64,000 nt of DNA from Zhengitettix transpicula. Lineage: Eukaryota > Arthropoda > Insecta > Orthoptera > Tetrigidae. Position 1 is the stretch's first letter. Each line of letters begins with the position of its first letter. Location of the stretch: contig CM073595.1 in NCBI GenBank assembly GCA_037074705.1, positions 65,400,139-65,464,138 of the forward strand, in the 5' to 3' direction. The notes under the pieces are model-generated. The model saw nothing but the letters and a program-made list of their open reading frames with translations, was not told the DNA's origin and searched no databases. The position numbers and the translations under genes are program-made. This document shows, piece after piece, positions 1-10,977 of this stretch.

Positions 1-347
1 TTGTTTATTTATAATTTATATAGGTTATTTTTAAGTAATATTTGTGGTTTTTATTGACATTATTCTCCGATGCCCGCCGTTTTAAACGATAATTGAAAAA
101 GGCTGTACAGATAATTACGAAACAAATGTGTGTCTTAATCGAGTGTTAACGTACTGGAAAGATGTAACTCCTTAATCCGCAGTGACAGACTAATTTCTGG
201 TTAACTGCCCCTTCCACGCCCACTCCCGCCCCAAAACACACACTCCTCTCTGATACGAGAATGAGAATGGAGAGCAACGATTCCTTACGTCTGTATGTCA
301 ATTGCTTTATCACTCAACAACAAGGGATATTTTATTTTTCCCTACGG

Positions 348-505
348 TATAGTTTGGTTTTTCTTGCCCGGGTTGTCATACGTCCATAACCCCCGATTTG
401 ACTCCAATCTCGGTTTCTTTCGCATTATTTTTATGTAACACCCCTCCACCCCCACCCCTAAGTGTGGTCCTCTCCCGTGCCGAAAGGGGCTGAAATTGTA
501 CAAAT
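348..505 (+). repeat. Unclassified dispersed repeat, copy A (head only)
   Basis: This is the first copy of a family seen at least five times in the window. It shares TTGTCATACGTCCATAACCC, a GATTTGACTCCAAT stretch, then ACCCCTCCACCCCCACCCCTAA and an AAAGGGG block. The start, TAGTTTGGTTTTTCTTGCCC, is a decayed form of the terminus seen intact at 19732. The family is non-coding. A Helitron-like or SINE-like origin is possible; the type is not determined. Confidence 0.7.
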
Positions 506-1275
506 TATCTTCAGTTATTATTTATGTAGGATTTTTTGTTGGCCCACCTTTTGGTTATGGTGGTTGTATGACACTTACCTGAGGCCATTCTTAGCTTCTA
601 CAAAGGAAACAATTTAGATTCACTGAGAACTATTATTATTATGAAGACTGTTTATGTATTTCTAAGTTAAGGAAGAAAAATGCAAATGTATTCCACAACA
701 ATACCGTTAGACGGAACAAGAAACGTAGATTCCATTTGAACTCGTTGCAAGTTCCCCACAACACCACTCTGACGTAAGTTTTGTTCCATAAAAGTAGTGG
801 TAGTTGTTCTGCAACCGTCTTATTCTGGAAACTACACCGGCGTTTGCGTGCTAGAAGACTGGAAACTACCGGGATGTCTCTGTGGCAGCGTTGGGACACT
901 TCCTTGTTTTCTGCGGAGAAAAACCAAGACATTGAAGTCCCTTCGTGTGTTTAGATTTCATCAACAAGGATATAGCTCAATTCTCAAAAATGACTTATCA
1001 TTTTCTCGCTGACCACAGTCTTCAAATCACACGTTATTTCTTAAGTTACAGTGTGATGACAATCTACGGGGAAATTGATCACATCGGCTTGCTACCACGA
1101 AACGTAGCTCAGAAACAACTTCGACAAATTATTAACCTATCCAATCGATACAAATGGCCGTTTATTATGTCAATATGCAGTCCAAAACAAACATCACTGC
1201 ACGACTACAGAGTCACGAATCGGGTTTACGTGAGTAACGCCTTTGTGAGGACTGAAAGATGTCATAATCATATTG
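506..1275. other. Intergenic, no gene recognised
   Basis: The stretch between repeat copies A and B is moderately AT-rich. A 140-codon open frame begins at 945 but its last third is repeat copy B, and the rest has no recognisable domain. I treat it as chance. Confidence 0.5.
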
Positions 1276-1560
1276 ATACTGGGTGCCCCGCGTTGCCCAC
1301 TTTGTCATATGTCCATAACCCCCGATTCGACTCCAATCTCGGTTTCTTTCGCATTACTTTTATGTAACACCCCTCCACCCCCACCCCTAATCGTGCTCCT
1401 CTCTCATGCTGAAAGGGTTTAAATGATACAAAAACAACATCGGTAGATCTAATAACAATGTTATTAATCCTGACATATTTATTCCACGCAAATATCTACC
1501 GTTTAACATGTTTGAAAATTTGCACTCCCAACCACCCCCGCTTGGGGGAGTTAAACGGCA
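1276..1560 (+). repeat. Unclassified dispersed repeat, copy B
   Basis: It starts ACTGGGTGCCCCGCGTTGCC, matching the reverse complement of the terminus at 27511-27541. It continues through the shared ACCCCTCCACCCCCACCCCTAA block into the AAATATCTACCGTTTAACATG segment, which also occurs at 19945-19965. It ends in a C-rich/G-rich foldable patch near 1527-1547. Confidence 0.7.
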
Positions 1561-1582
1561 AGTTGAATGCCATAATTAAGCT

Positions 1583-1712
1583 CAGCTACATCCATAACCC
1601 CGGATTTGACTCGAATCTCGATTGCTTTTGCGTTATTTTTATGTAACGCCACTTCACCCCCACCCCTAAGCGTGTTCCCCTCCCATGCCTAAAGGGGACA
1701 AATATACAAACA
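1583..1712 (+). repeat. Unclassified dispersed repeat, copy C (internally deleted)
   Basis: It has the head block (CATCCATAACCCCGGATTTG, then the CCACCCCTAAGCGTG stretch) and then jumps to the tail block (ATACAAACACTCTGTTTTAT) seen at the end of the copy at 19732-20137. The middle is therefore missing. With copies A and B it makes three heads in the same direction within 1.4 kb. Confidence 0.6.
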
Positions 1713-3355
1713 CTCTGTTTTATTTATTAAATTTCTACTTTCTTAATTGTATTTTCTGAAAACTGTTCGGATTTAGTAACGTATATAAATACCCTGTGAT
1801 TGAGAACCCGTATTATTGTAGATATACACTATTTGTTTAACAACAATTTTTTGTAATCTGTACTTAAATTATGACATAAATAAAGTATTTAATTTTTACT
1901 AGATGTAAATGATGTATTGAGTCTCTACTTTTCATAGTGAACTATTGGAGTTTGCTAATTTTGGCATTGCCCGAGTGCGTAAAGGGAGGATTTATTTGGT
2001 TTATGACATCGGCTCTTATCTCGGACGGTTTCCCGTTTCTCATAACGGTATCTCTGACAGCTTAAATACCTCGCCAAAAGAAAAATCCCATAGTCCCAAC
2101 AGTAACCTTCTGATCTCCTCTAAAAAGACGAAGTCCATAACAATATATTTATGGAGGTAGGATCAGTTATCACATGTTGTATATAGACAAAGTTTGGACT
2201 TGCATAAAAATTTTCAACAACGTTTTGTAGCATTTATCTTTTAATTAAATTATAATTTTAAGTATCATTTTCTATTTTATAAATAATTTTTTAAAATTTA
2301 ATAAATCTTATAAAAATTATTTCATTTCAGTATTTCCAACATATTTCAATTTTTTATTAAAATTACTTCACTAATTTATGAGAAAAATAATGGTTAGAGT
2401 TCTGGGTAGAACATTTATTTCAATTATATGATTCCCAAGTCTTTATTAGAATTTATATTTTAGGAACAAACAAATCGAGTCATTTTTCAGGTATAAAAAA
2501 ATTAATAATATAAATATTTATTTAATAATAAAAATATTTATACAACATTATTTATTTCAGCGTTATATTTCGCATTATATATATATATATATACTCCAGA
2601 TGTTTTCTAAAATTTAGAAACAAATACAAATATTAGTTGTAGAGTTATTTTGGAAGCAGTTTCCAAAATTCACATTCTGAGAATATCAATATTAAAGATT
2701 CAAAAGCATATTACTGCATCTTAAAATTCACTCCATGAGCTAGAACCGTCCAGATACATAAGTTCTTCCTTCTACTTCTTTATTATCTCAGAATCCAATC
2801 TAAACCTTCTCCTCTTCTATCTTCATTCTTAAAGAAGTCAACAATATTTGTTCCTATTGGTATCCGCAGCACATCTAATACATTTATTATGCCAAATACA
2901 TTTATTTTCTCTGTCCTCTATGCATTGTGTCCTTTTTGTGTTTCCAAAATTGGCATGACTTGAAAGATGTAGGTAATACGTCTAAATCAATAACTTTACC
3001 AGTTTTTACTCCTATGACAGCTGTCACGCCATGTAATCGATAACTGATAAATCGAAATGGCAATTAATTTCTCAAACATTGTTCTGCAGAAATTATATCA
3101 ACAATGCATCATTCTCTATAACTCAGTAACGAAAAGATAAATCGATGTGGAAAAAACACCAACAAGTAAATAAAACTATGAAGATCTTAATAACACGGTA
3201 GTCGATAAATGAATTTTTTGACCCCAGATAACTGTTCCTGTCCCCTTCAAAATGATCTGGCCTGTAACAGCAAAGAAATCAGTTTTCGTAGGCAACAACT
3301 TCATTTTTTTTCATGAGGGTAATCTTTTTAATGGGGGGTGGGGGATTCTCCACAT
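1713..3355. other. AT-rich intergenic DNA
   Basis: Very AT-rich with no coding signal. It includes a short (AT)n run at 2576-2593 and a G-run near 3333-3345. Nothing else is recognised. Confidence 0.6.
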
Positions 3356-4680
3356 GCAGTTCAATTAAAACAATCGCGACGTCTACTTTATCTGCATTTT
3401 AATATAATATGAATCTCTTAAGTTAATATCGCCGATATATTAAGTATTTTCGAAGCAGAAACTTACAGTTGCTGTTCAGATAACAGTTTCTTTAATAGAA
3501 CTGGAACTGAAGTTTTTGTATTAGAACTGAATGGAAGAATAAAATCAGACGTTGGGGCTACAGAAGAAGACCAAAAGAACATCCATGCTTTGAAATTCAT
3601 CAACTGGAAACTTGATATCGATAAAAATAAGTTTGGTTTTAATAAATAAAAATTAGTAATTTTATTGTGATGTAGAAGAACGTATTTAGATTTTTTTTTC
3701 TATTAGTCCTCGAAAGAGGAAACAGCATGAGTCAATAAAATGCATACAAAATTATACAAACAGATATCATATGAATTTATAACACTGACAACTTACACGT
3801 TACTATATTTATACACAAATATTAACATTTCATGATAATAAAGTTAATTAAACCCTTGATATATTCTGTTATGGCGTTCATTTTTGGGGGTGGCGGAGGG
3901 GTTTTTTCAAATACTTCATTACATATTAATGCTGCACCTGTAGGGTTTCCTTTCTTTATTAAAATGGTAATTTTTGATCTTTTATCTTGGGAGTTTCTTT
4001 GTTTTTTATTATGTCTATTGGAATTCATCGAAGTTTGTTTCGTTAATGAATTCGTTGAATTCCTTGTGCTTTCTGATTAAATCGGAATTTTGTGGTGGCC
4101 AATTTTCTCCTTTTGCTGTTAATTTTGTTTTATTTCTTAGGTCTTCCAGTATTTTGCAGGTAAATATTATGTGTTGTGTGTTTTCAGGGACATAACTCGT
4201 TTCTTTCAATTGTAAAACTTTTAAGATATGCTTTTGTTTTTTGGTGGCCTGTGGCTAGTGGCGCAAAGTTGGAATTTCAATTTCTTGTCTTTCCGTCACA
4301 TTAGGTACGAATGATCTGCAGTGCTCCGTTTTTTTTATTCCTCCCATCGGGATTGCCAATTTTAAATGGTCACGTTCTTTTGTTGACGTTCAATTAATTT
4401 GTGTTTCCTTTAATAATCTGCCATATGTTGTTTAAATTCTTCAATTATGGTTCTCACCGCCGGGTGTGGCCTTTGTTCAAGTGTGGGTGGCGGTTCGTGT
4501 TGCATACCTTTTGCCTTGAGTCCTACCTTCTTTTTGTATACTTCTATTTTTTTCCTTAATGGCTAGTCCAATTGGAGGAGCTCCATCCATAATGCAGGAT
4601 GCCTCGAAAGAAAGTGTTGCATATGGAGGGATTTCAAAGGGGGATGCGGAAGGGTAGAGGAAGGTAGCCAATGGTTATCT
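3356..4680 (-). mobile_element. 3' portion of a non-LTR retrotransposon (LINE), copy 1
   Basis: Read on the - strand, the block begins with the end of a reverse-transcriptase ORF. It then runs through a long 3' untranslated stretch with the hairpin CCTC-GAAA-GAGG at 3707-3720, followed by ACTAATAGAAAAAAAAA. A second copy at 24780-25759 matches over most of its length, including about 330 bases beyond the hairpin. The shared end is at about 3356, without a clear poly(A) tail. The element is 5'-truncated or decayed. The clade is not certain; the ORF end looks like the jockey/R1-like group. Confidence 0.75.
4015..4680 (-). pseudogene. Decayed C-terminus of LINE reverse-transcriptase protein
   Basis: Two open pieces on the - strand fit the region after the polymerase domain. 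The first, at about 4671-4477, contains YATLSFEASCIMDGAPPIGL, which resembles the YRTVS-x-A-x-VLAG-x-PP motif of LINE ORF2 proteins. The second, 4209-4015, contains ENTQHIIFTCKILEDLR and then a WP motif, the usual ExxxHxxFxC(x)nL C-terminal motif. The frame between them is broken, so no protein is made. Confidence 0.7.
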
Positions 4681-5502
4681 ATGGACCCCGGGTATGGTTT
4701 AAGGATCCTACCCGGCATTCGCCTAAAAGTGATGCAGGACAAACCCTAGTAAACCTGCATCTGGTAGGTCGGCTTCGCTGCGGTTGTTGTGTTAAAACAC
4801 AAACTCGCTGACTCGGCTGCAAGTCTCTGGTGCACCCTTAATGAGAGCACAGAACCCACACAGGAAATATCGGATCGAACCTGTTGAAAGGAAAGCTGCG
4901 GAAAGGAGATGCGGGGTCCTGGACACGGATCTCAAAAAGTTCCACAATGCGTTGGGGATCGTTACTAAAAACGAATCAAATTTGTCCAGTTCGTGAGTAT
5001 GGAGCAGCGTGGGGTGTCAAACATGTCGAGGTTCTGAAACGAAACCAAGGAAATAACGCGTAAGAAATGTCCAATTAATCACATGTGTTGCATTTTGAGG
5101 CACATTCCACTCACCTGGAAAATTATTACGTATCATGTTTCGTCACCCGCGGACTAATGGAAAGAAAATCGAATCCTGTTAATGTTGGCAATCCTCCTGC
5201 AGCATTGCGCAACGGCTTTCGAGAGAATGTTAGGTGACAAGGCAACTTCCTCGAATCTGCTGCGGAAGAAGTATGACGTTCTCTCATCAAGAAGCTCAAC
5301 GTTCGGAAAACGGACACGAGATTCCAGGAAATTACTCGGTCCAGCCCCTGCTCCAGGAGACAGTTTTTCTTAGACTTGTGCGCCTGCTGACGAACATGTG
5401 CACATCACCCCTCCCTCTCATTACTACGTCACATAGTCAAATTATCAGGCAAACACCTGAGCAATATTATCTTTAGCAAGTACAGAGTACAGAAAATCGA
5501 AG
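4681..5502. other. GC-richer block, unclassified, probable old repeat
   Basis: It follows the LINE remnant and contains patches such as CTACCCGGCATTCGCC and repeated CTGCATC/GATGCAG words. Two overlapping frames of 63 and 80 codons at 5182-5476 overlap each other and have no domain. I see no supported gene. Confidence 0.45.
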
Positions 5503-5869
5503 CAGGGGTCGCCAAATCGGTAATGCTACCGAGTGTTCGATTCACGAAAGATAATTGAAGGATTGTGAACATTTGTGTGTTTCAAGATGCTTCTTCAACA
5601 GAGAAAAAAACATTTGACGCCTCCATTTTTTAACTTTGTCTCCCAAAGCTCCAATTTAGCGGAAAATGATCGTATGTCTGATATGATTTCGACTAATTCC
5701 TTTTTATTCCCCTGCAATTTGCAACATTCATAGTCTCTGATTGTCGCCAAGTGTTATAATAAACACTTTTATACAGACGAAAAACAAAATTTATTACTAT
5801 GATAACTGAACAATTCCAGGATTCTTGATTCTCTACTAACCTTTCGCGAGCTACCGTTGGCGACCCCTG
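5503..5869. mobile_element. Non-autonomous hAT-like DNA transposon (MITE)
   Basis: The left end CAGGGGTCGCCAA at 5503 is mirrored by TTGGCGACCCCTG ending at 5869, giving 13-base perfect terminal inverted repeats around 367 bases without an ORF. CAGGGG ends are typical of hAT elements. The flanking 8-mers (AATCGAAG and GTCTAGAC) do not match, so the target duplication is lost or one flank is rearranged. Confidence 0.7.
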
Positions 5870-6179
5870 GTCTAGACAATAAATATTAGGCGGTGAGAAA
5901 ATCTACCCCTAATGGAACTGGAAAAGTTGATAGCATGGCATATAGGTCTATCATCAGCTTAATTCCCTTTGAGTCACTTTAATTATGTTTAATCTTGTGT
6001 GATGTCTAATTCTATATTTTCTGACAGTTAATTCTCTAAACATTTTACCTACTGCGTATTGAATTTTTTTGAGTACTGTAAATATTATATTCTACCCTTA
6101 GTAACGTTAAAGAATTATTATTATTACTAAATAGTTCTTTTACTTACAGGGAAATTTGTGTTCCCGATTTTTACTTATT

Positions 6180-6300
6180 TTTATTATAACTTCTAATTGT
6201 TTATAATTGTAGCATCCAATAATTATATTGTAATTTTATGTAATGACGTATCCTATTTTCTCATACGAGGACTAATTGAATAAAATAAATCAATTCAACA
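6180..6300 (+). repeat. LINE 3' tail
   Basis: The sequence GTAATGACGTATCCTATTTT leads into CTC-ATAC-GAG and then GACTAATTGAATAAAATAAA. The same layout (stem, 4-base loop, GAGGACTAATnGAA, A-rich tail) is seen at 37147-37185 and on the - strand at about 3690-3735 and 25125-25155. It is therefore the 3' end of a related LINE inserted on the + strand. Confidence 0.5.
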
Positions 6301-6505
6301 CTGTAAAAACACTCACGCGCTTAATTACGTGGCAGCGACTGTAGTGCCACTGAAGCAACAATGGATAAACGTTTGCGATACTTGAGTATTAGCATTCATA
6401 TAATCGAAGCATATATATTTTAGAAAACTTAAACTTGTGTTTAATAAATAAATACAGATCCGCCAATTTTAATTCAGAAGGAAAAGGAGAATTTATTAAA
6501 TTGAC

Positions 6506-6539
6506 AACGTTTCATCGCCTAATTTGCGACCTCATCAGG
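6506..6539 (-). ncRNA. Hammerhead-like ribozyme motif
   Basis: Read on the - strand: CUGAUGA, spacer G, stem GUCGC, loop AAAUUAG, stem GCGAU (one G-U pair), then GAAACGUU. This is the conserved core order of a hammerhead ribozyme plus one extra spacer base before stem II. Stem I was not verified, so cleavage activity is unproven. Confidence 0.4.
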
Positions 6540-6568
6540 ATTTTATCAAACATTTTTTAAAATTGGAA

Positions 6569-6604
6569 CCTGAAGATGTCGCAAAATTAAGCGATGAAAC
6601 GTTG
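6569..6604 (+). ncRNA. Hammerhead-like ribozyme motif
   Basis: CUGAAGA, spacer U, stem GUCGC, an 8-base loop, stem GCGAU, then GAAACGUUG. It is the mirror partner of the motif at 6506-6539 in the same foldback. Loop and spacer differ while the stem is kept. Confidence 0.4.
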
Positions 6605-6667
6605 TTTATTTAATAAATTCTCCTTTTTTTCTGACTTAAAATTGGCTGATGTGTATTTATTTATTAA

Positions 6668-8220
6668 TTTTCTCATTAGTCAGAATACATATTTATATAT
6701 ATCATTATTAAACTTGTAATTTTTATATATTTTGAGTCAATCGATCGTGATGGATGAGAGAAAGAAAAAAATGGATGTAAAATAGAAAAAAATTAAAAAG
6801 AGACAAAATCCATAGGACTGTTTGGTGAGCTGTGGCCACTCCAAAGAAATAGAAAATATTTTCATCGCAAATGACTTCAGTAGACTAACTAACTCCTTGG
6901 CTCGACAGCCCATGAAGGGCCTTGGCCTACCGACACGGCTGCCAGACTGTCATCTTACATCACACATTCTGGATTTAGGAGTGACACCTGGTCAGAGTGT
7001 CGATTCTCCAACAGCCTTAAGCCCAGTTTTCTTGACCAGCTTCAGTAGACTACATTCCTTTAATTCCTCGTAATAATTTCGAGGTAATTTATTTTAAGTG
7101 AACTGGTTTTTATTAATTTGAGGGTTGCATCATCACGGCAAGGAATTCTGTCATTCCTATTATAATAACAAATTTAGAAAGGAAAACACCATAAAATACA
7201 CTAAATATAGATAATTAAAATCTGTTACAGTATATGAAAAACCATTTATTGCACGTATATGATACCAAAACACGTAACAGATACTGGTTTTTGATTATTG
7301 TTACGCATGTTATTTAACTAATGCAATTTTCTGACCAATTACAGGCAATATTTATTTATTGAATGAAAACAACGTTTCGGTACGTTTCTGTACCTTCATC
7401 AGGTCTTTGCTGCGGAGAAATTGTACAAAATAATTTTGTAGTTATCAAAAAGCTAATGAATTTACAAAAGTAGTTGAACAAAATATATTATACTACTAAC
7501 ATATTGAAATTGTTATATTACTTTGGGTTAATATGTCCGTTAGTTGTGAAATAAAGGTGACCGTCTTAAGGTTTTATTACTACGTCTTATATTACGCATT
7601 CAACACTATACATGTAAAACTTTTTTGATGCATAAATAAACGCAAAATTAGTAAACTTGTTTGAAGTTCTCGTGGAACTCAAGTTACACTTTCTTGTTTT
7701 GTTTATAATATTTGTTGTTGTTATTGAGAACATGAAAAATCAATTATTCCAGGAGAAAAACGGTTGAACACAAAATAAGTACTGTAAATTATATTTTTTC
7801 CGTATGTTTTTATTTTTAAATTATTAAAAAACTTGTTAAATATTGCATAGAATAAAAATTAAAAAATTAGTCATGGTTGAATTCGAATCTCCGTCTTGTT
7901 CTCTTGTGTACATGACAGTAGTGATTGATTTATGTATATTCCGAAGGAATAAACGTTCTCTTTAAATATCACAATTGTTTTACCGGACAAGTATAGTTTT
8001 TAATTATCCACAGTTGAAAATAAAAAAGATTCTATCTTCGACATAACTGGCTTTAATATAATTCGTTGCATTTCTCCTGTTCTTGTAAGTTTAATTTTGC
8101 AATTAAGATGAAGTGTTGACGTTTTAGTTAGCGATTCTCCCGGGGTAGTTTAAATTTGAGTGGGAGTGGTTTGTAGTGATAAGATTAGTAAATGTTTGCT
8201 CTTAGCGATTATCATCTGAG
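6668..8220. other. Intergenic DNA upstream of inx2
   Basis: A GC-richer patch at about 6810-7075 has an 83-codon open frame with no domain and looks like an old repeat (GGCTCGACAGCCCATGAAGG). The rest is AT-rich apart from one ribozyme-like motif, listed separately. No gene is supported. Confidence 0.5.
7371..7403 (-). ncRNA. Hammerhead-like ribozyme motif
   Basis: Read on the - strand: CUGAUGA, spacer A, stem GGUAC, loop AGAAAC, stem GUACC, then GAAACGUUGU. All five stem pairs are Watson-Crick and differ from those of the other copies. It is the best-preserved copy in the window. Confidence 0.45.
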
Positions 8221-8755
8221 TGACGTGTTATCAGTTTGGTGTCGCTCCAGAGCGTTCTGATGCAGAAAGTGTTATCAGCTCATAGAGATACTTTCATCTC
8301 TTCGCTGCAATTAAAAGGAAAGTGAAAGGTTCGAACCACAATTTTGACTAGTAATATGAATGAAACGTTGAGTTTAGTTTGAGAGTTACTTACGACGTGT
8401 GCAGCTTAATAAAGGAAACGAGTGTTTGTCGTAATAATAGTGCTGTGTGTGTTTTCCATTGTCAGCGGTAAAGGCAGAATTGTGTGAAAAGTGCGATCTG
8501 AGCCGTGCCGCCTCTGCGCCTCTGCGCCTGTGCAGCGGAAGCGCCGGTCTGGCTTGCAAGGGCCTGTTGCGAGGCTAGAAGTGCTTCCCCTGCGTCCCCA
8601 CCTGGCGGCGTTCCCCACCAAAATTCCCCCTTCTCCTGGACGTGGCGAAGGCGAATAATGAGTACGGAGCCTTGGCCGTCGCGAGTCGAATAGGAGTGTT
8701 CATGCGGCGATCGTGAATTCGTCGAGCCACACTTGCGCACCTCACCGTCGTCACC
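8221..8755 (+). promoter_or_regulatory. Probable 5' UTR and promoter region of inx2
   Basis: DNA just upstream of the inx2 start changes from AT-rich to GC-rich at about 8490. An initiator-like TATCAGTTTGG lies at 8229-8239 with no obvious TATA box. A pyrimidine-rich tract ending in TTGTCAG at 8465 could be a 3' splice site, so the coding exon may begin at 8466 after an upstream non-coding exon. Two short upstream frames precede the start: ATG at 8658 (11 codons) and ATG at 8702 (4 codons). Both could lower translation if present in the mRNA. The transcription start and any splicing are inference; only the motifs are seen. Confidence 0.35.
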
Positions 8756-9835
8756 ATGTTCGACGTCTTCGGCTCCGTCAAGGGGCTGCTTAAGCTCGAC
8801 TCGGTCTGCATCGACAACAACATTTTCCGACTTCACTACAAAGCCACCGTTATAATTCTTATAGCGTTCTCGCTTCTGGTTACTTCGAGACAGTACATCG
8901 GAGATCCGATCGACTGCATCGTCGACGAGATCCCGTTGAACGTGATGGACACCTACTGCTGGATCTACTCCACGTTCACCGTTCCTAAAATGCTCGACGG
9001 CAAAGTGGGGACGGACGTCGCTCACCCGGGCGTTTCGCCGCACGTGCCCGGTAAAGACGAGATCAAGTACCACAAATATTACCAATGGGTGTGTTTCGTC
9101 TTGTTCTTCCAGGCGATACTTTTCTACGTGCCGCGCTACTTGTGGAAGACTTGGGAAGGCGGCCGCATCAAGATGCTCGTCATGGAACTCACCTTCCCGA
9201 TCGTCAAAGAAGAGACGAAAAAGGAGCGCAAGCAACTGCTTGTAGACTACTTCTTGACGAACAGAACGAAGCAGAACTTTTACGCGATACGCTTTTTCAT
9301 CTGCGAAGCGCTCAACTTTGTGAACGTCGTCGGGCAGATTTATTTCATGGACCTCTTCCTCGACGGCGAGTTCACCACGTACGGACGCGACGTTGTGAAA
9401 TTCACGGAGATGGACCCAGATCAACGCGTGGACCCCATGAGCAAAGTGTTCCCCAAGGTTACAAAGTGCACCTTCCACAAGTACGGTCCTTCCGGCACCG
9501 TGCAGAAGTTCGACGGGCTGTGCGTTCTCCCTCTCAACATCGTCAACGAGAAGATCTACGTCTTCCTCTGGTTCTGGTTCGTCATCTTGTCCGTGTTGAC
9601 GGGCATCGCCTTGGTGTACCGCGCCTTCGTTCTGATGGGTCCTCAAGTTCGGATGTTCCTGCTTCGAACTCGTTCTCGTCACACGTCGCAGGAAGAGATC
9701 GAGAAGATCGCCAAGAAGTGCATGATCGGAGACTGGTTTGTTCTCTACCAGCTCGGTAAGAATATAGATCCACTCATTTACAAGGAGATCGTAGCGGATT
9801 TGGCTGATAAATTAGACGGTAAAGACATGGCCTAA
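8756..9835 (+). CDS. inx2: Innexin 2, gap junction channel subunit
   Basis: The protein has 359 residues and is a complete innexin. Innexins oligomerise in the plasma membrane into hemichannels that dock between cells and pass ions and small molecules. Four membrane segments are visible at about residues 27-46, 110-130, 178-200 and 268-290. The first extracellular loop carries Cys54 and Cys68 after the YIGDPIDC stretch. The second carries Cys238 and Cys256. These are the two conserved cysteines per loop that innexins need for docking. The YYQWV signature opens the second membrane segment. The N-terminus MFDVFGSVKGLLKLDSV and the tail IGDWFVLYQLGKNIDPLIYK match insect innexin 2 closely from memory, and the length is normal. 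The start has a near-ideal context (CACCATG). The reading frame is uninterrupted, so the coding part is one exon. Codons favour C or G at third positions, unlike the AT-rich surroundings. I am very sure of the family and nearly as sure of the paralogue. Confidence 0.97.
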   Translation: MFDVFGSVKGLLKLDSVCIDNNIFRLHYKATVIILIAFSLLVTSRQYIGDPIDCIVDEIPLNVMDTYCWIYSTFTVPKMLDGKVGTDVAHPGVSPHVPGKDEIKYHKYYQWVCFVLFFQAILFYVPRYLWKTWEGGRIKMLVMELTFPIVKEETKKERKQLLVDYFLTNRTKQNFYAIRFFICEALNFVNVVGQIYFMDLFLDGEFTTYGRDVVKFTEMDPDQRVDPMSKVFPKVTKCTFHKYGPSGTVQKFDGLCVLPLNIVNEKIYVFLWFWFVILSVLTGIALVYRAFVLMGPQVRMFLLRTRSRHTSQEEIEKIAKKCMIGDWFVLYQLGKNIDPLIYKEIVADLADKLDGKDMA

Positions 9836-10310
9836 ACTGCGCCCGAAATGTCTGCTACCGATTTAAAGTGAGATTCAGTGCCTCGGAAATGTATTGAAAT
9901 TTATAACCGCGTTAATTTCGAACGTGATGAGCTAGCTATAATGTAGCTAAGGGAAAGCAGATAATTTAGAATAAATACTGTGTTCATTCTTAGGTTGCCT
10001 AGTAGTTAGCCAATCTTGTATTTAAGAAATGTTGGGAAATTAAGTGATTATATTGATGTGCGGGACTTTCGACTCGACCAATTTTGCCCACGATGTTAAG
10101 GAAAAATGTCCGTGACATTTTTACGAAACACAAAAAGTATTTAATCGATTTTATGCGATGTATTTTAAGCTTTTAATGAATTGTTTTCTCATTACAGTAA
10201 TGTTTACTATACCGATGGCCGCGTCACCATTTTATGTAAGTTTCAGGTGCAAATGGCCACCCTTACAGCAAGTAAATATTTCTGTGATACTTTGCGAAAA
10301 TAAAGTTACA
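9836..10310 (+). other. Probable 3' UTR of inx2 with polyadenylation signals
   Basis: No open frame of note follows the inx2 stop. AATAAA hexamers on the + strand at 9970-9975 and 10299-10304 are candidate poly(A) signals, about 135 and 465 bases after the stop. Which one is used cannot be told from sequence. Confidence 0.4.
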
Positions 10311-10915
10311 GATTACAATTTGCCGGTTCACGTCTGATGTGGCAGCTTATCGCGACCCCAAATTGCTTTACAAATAGTCTGTAAAACTGGGATGGTTGAC
10401 CTTCTTTTCAACAGTTAAGTTGGATTAGATGAAGGAAATTCTCTTTACTAGAAAGGATTAATCCTGGACGACAGGATGCTAAGGCGCGATAGTGCTGTAA
10501 CATTAGAAAAGAATGTACGACGTGAAAGGCAAATTGTATCTTTAACAGATCGATTGAATCGTGTAAGGTACTGCTAGAAACAATACGATTCCTGTGATGA
10601 GCTAAAGACTGGTTTCTTAGATGTTGCCTTCAGCTTGTCAGATATTAAAATGCATAGTTGTACATGGATACAGCGACTGTGCAAGTACTGCCTGCTATTT
10701 AGTAGTTCCATATTGTCATATTTTCAGTTTCTTATTAAATGACAATAGACATTCACAAGTTTGCTTTTATTTGCTCTTATAGTTTTTAAGATTCCTTAAT
10801 GAACTTCTATCATGGTTATATTTCCTATTCTTATTGTTTCATTGATTTTATTTATTTAATTTTTGAGAAATGAATAGATTATTTTGAATATGATAATTGA
10901 AAGGTTATTTACTTT

Positions 10916-10977
<62 letters not shown>

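Larger units (their letters stand above)
6441..6667. repeat. Foldback element with a ribozyme-like motif in each arm
   Basis: Two arms of about 100 bases (6441-6539 and 6569-6667) are imperfect inverted copies around a 29-base spacer. They share TTAATAAATAAATACA, CCAATTTTAA, GGAGAATTTATTAAA and AACGTTTCATCGC, with reverse complements on the right. Each arm carries a hammerhead-like core, listed separately. This resembles two head-to-head terminal segments of a Penelope-like element or retrozyme. Confidence 0.75.

Noticed and set aside
945..1367. 140-codon + strand frame
   Set aside because: Its C-terminal third is the dispersed repeat copy B; the rest shows no domain.
8325..8345. GGTTCGAACC, a tRNA B-box-like sequence
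   Set aside because: No flanking T-arm pairing, no A box at the right distance and no acceptor stem.
8462..9682. 406-codon open frame on the - strand, antisense to inx2
   Set aside because: It mirrors the GC-rich third positions of inx2, is dominated by Asp, Glu, Val, His and Arg as expected from an antisense shadow, and has no domain.
9085..9759. 224-codon + strand frame inside inx2
   Set aside because: Alternate frame of the innexin, Arg-rich because of codon bias, with no family signature.
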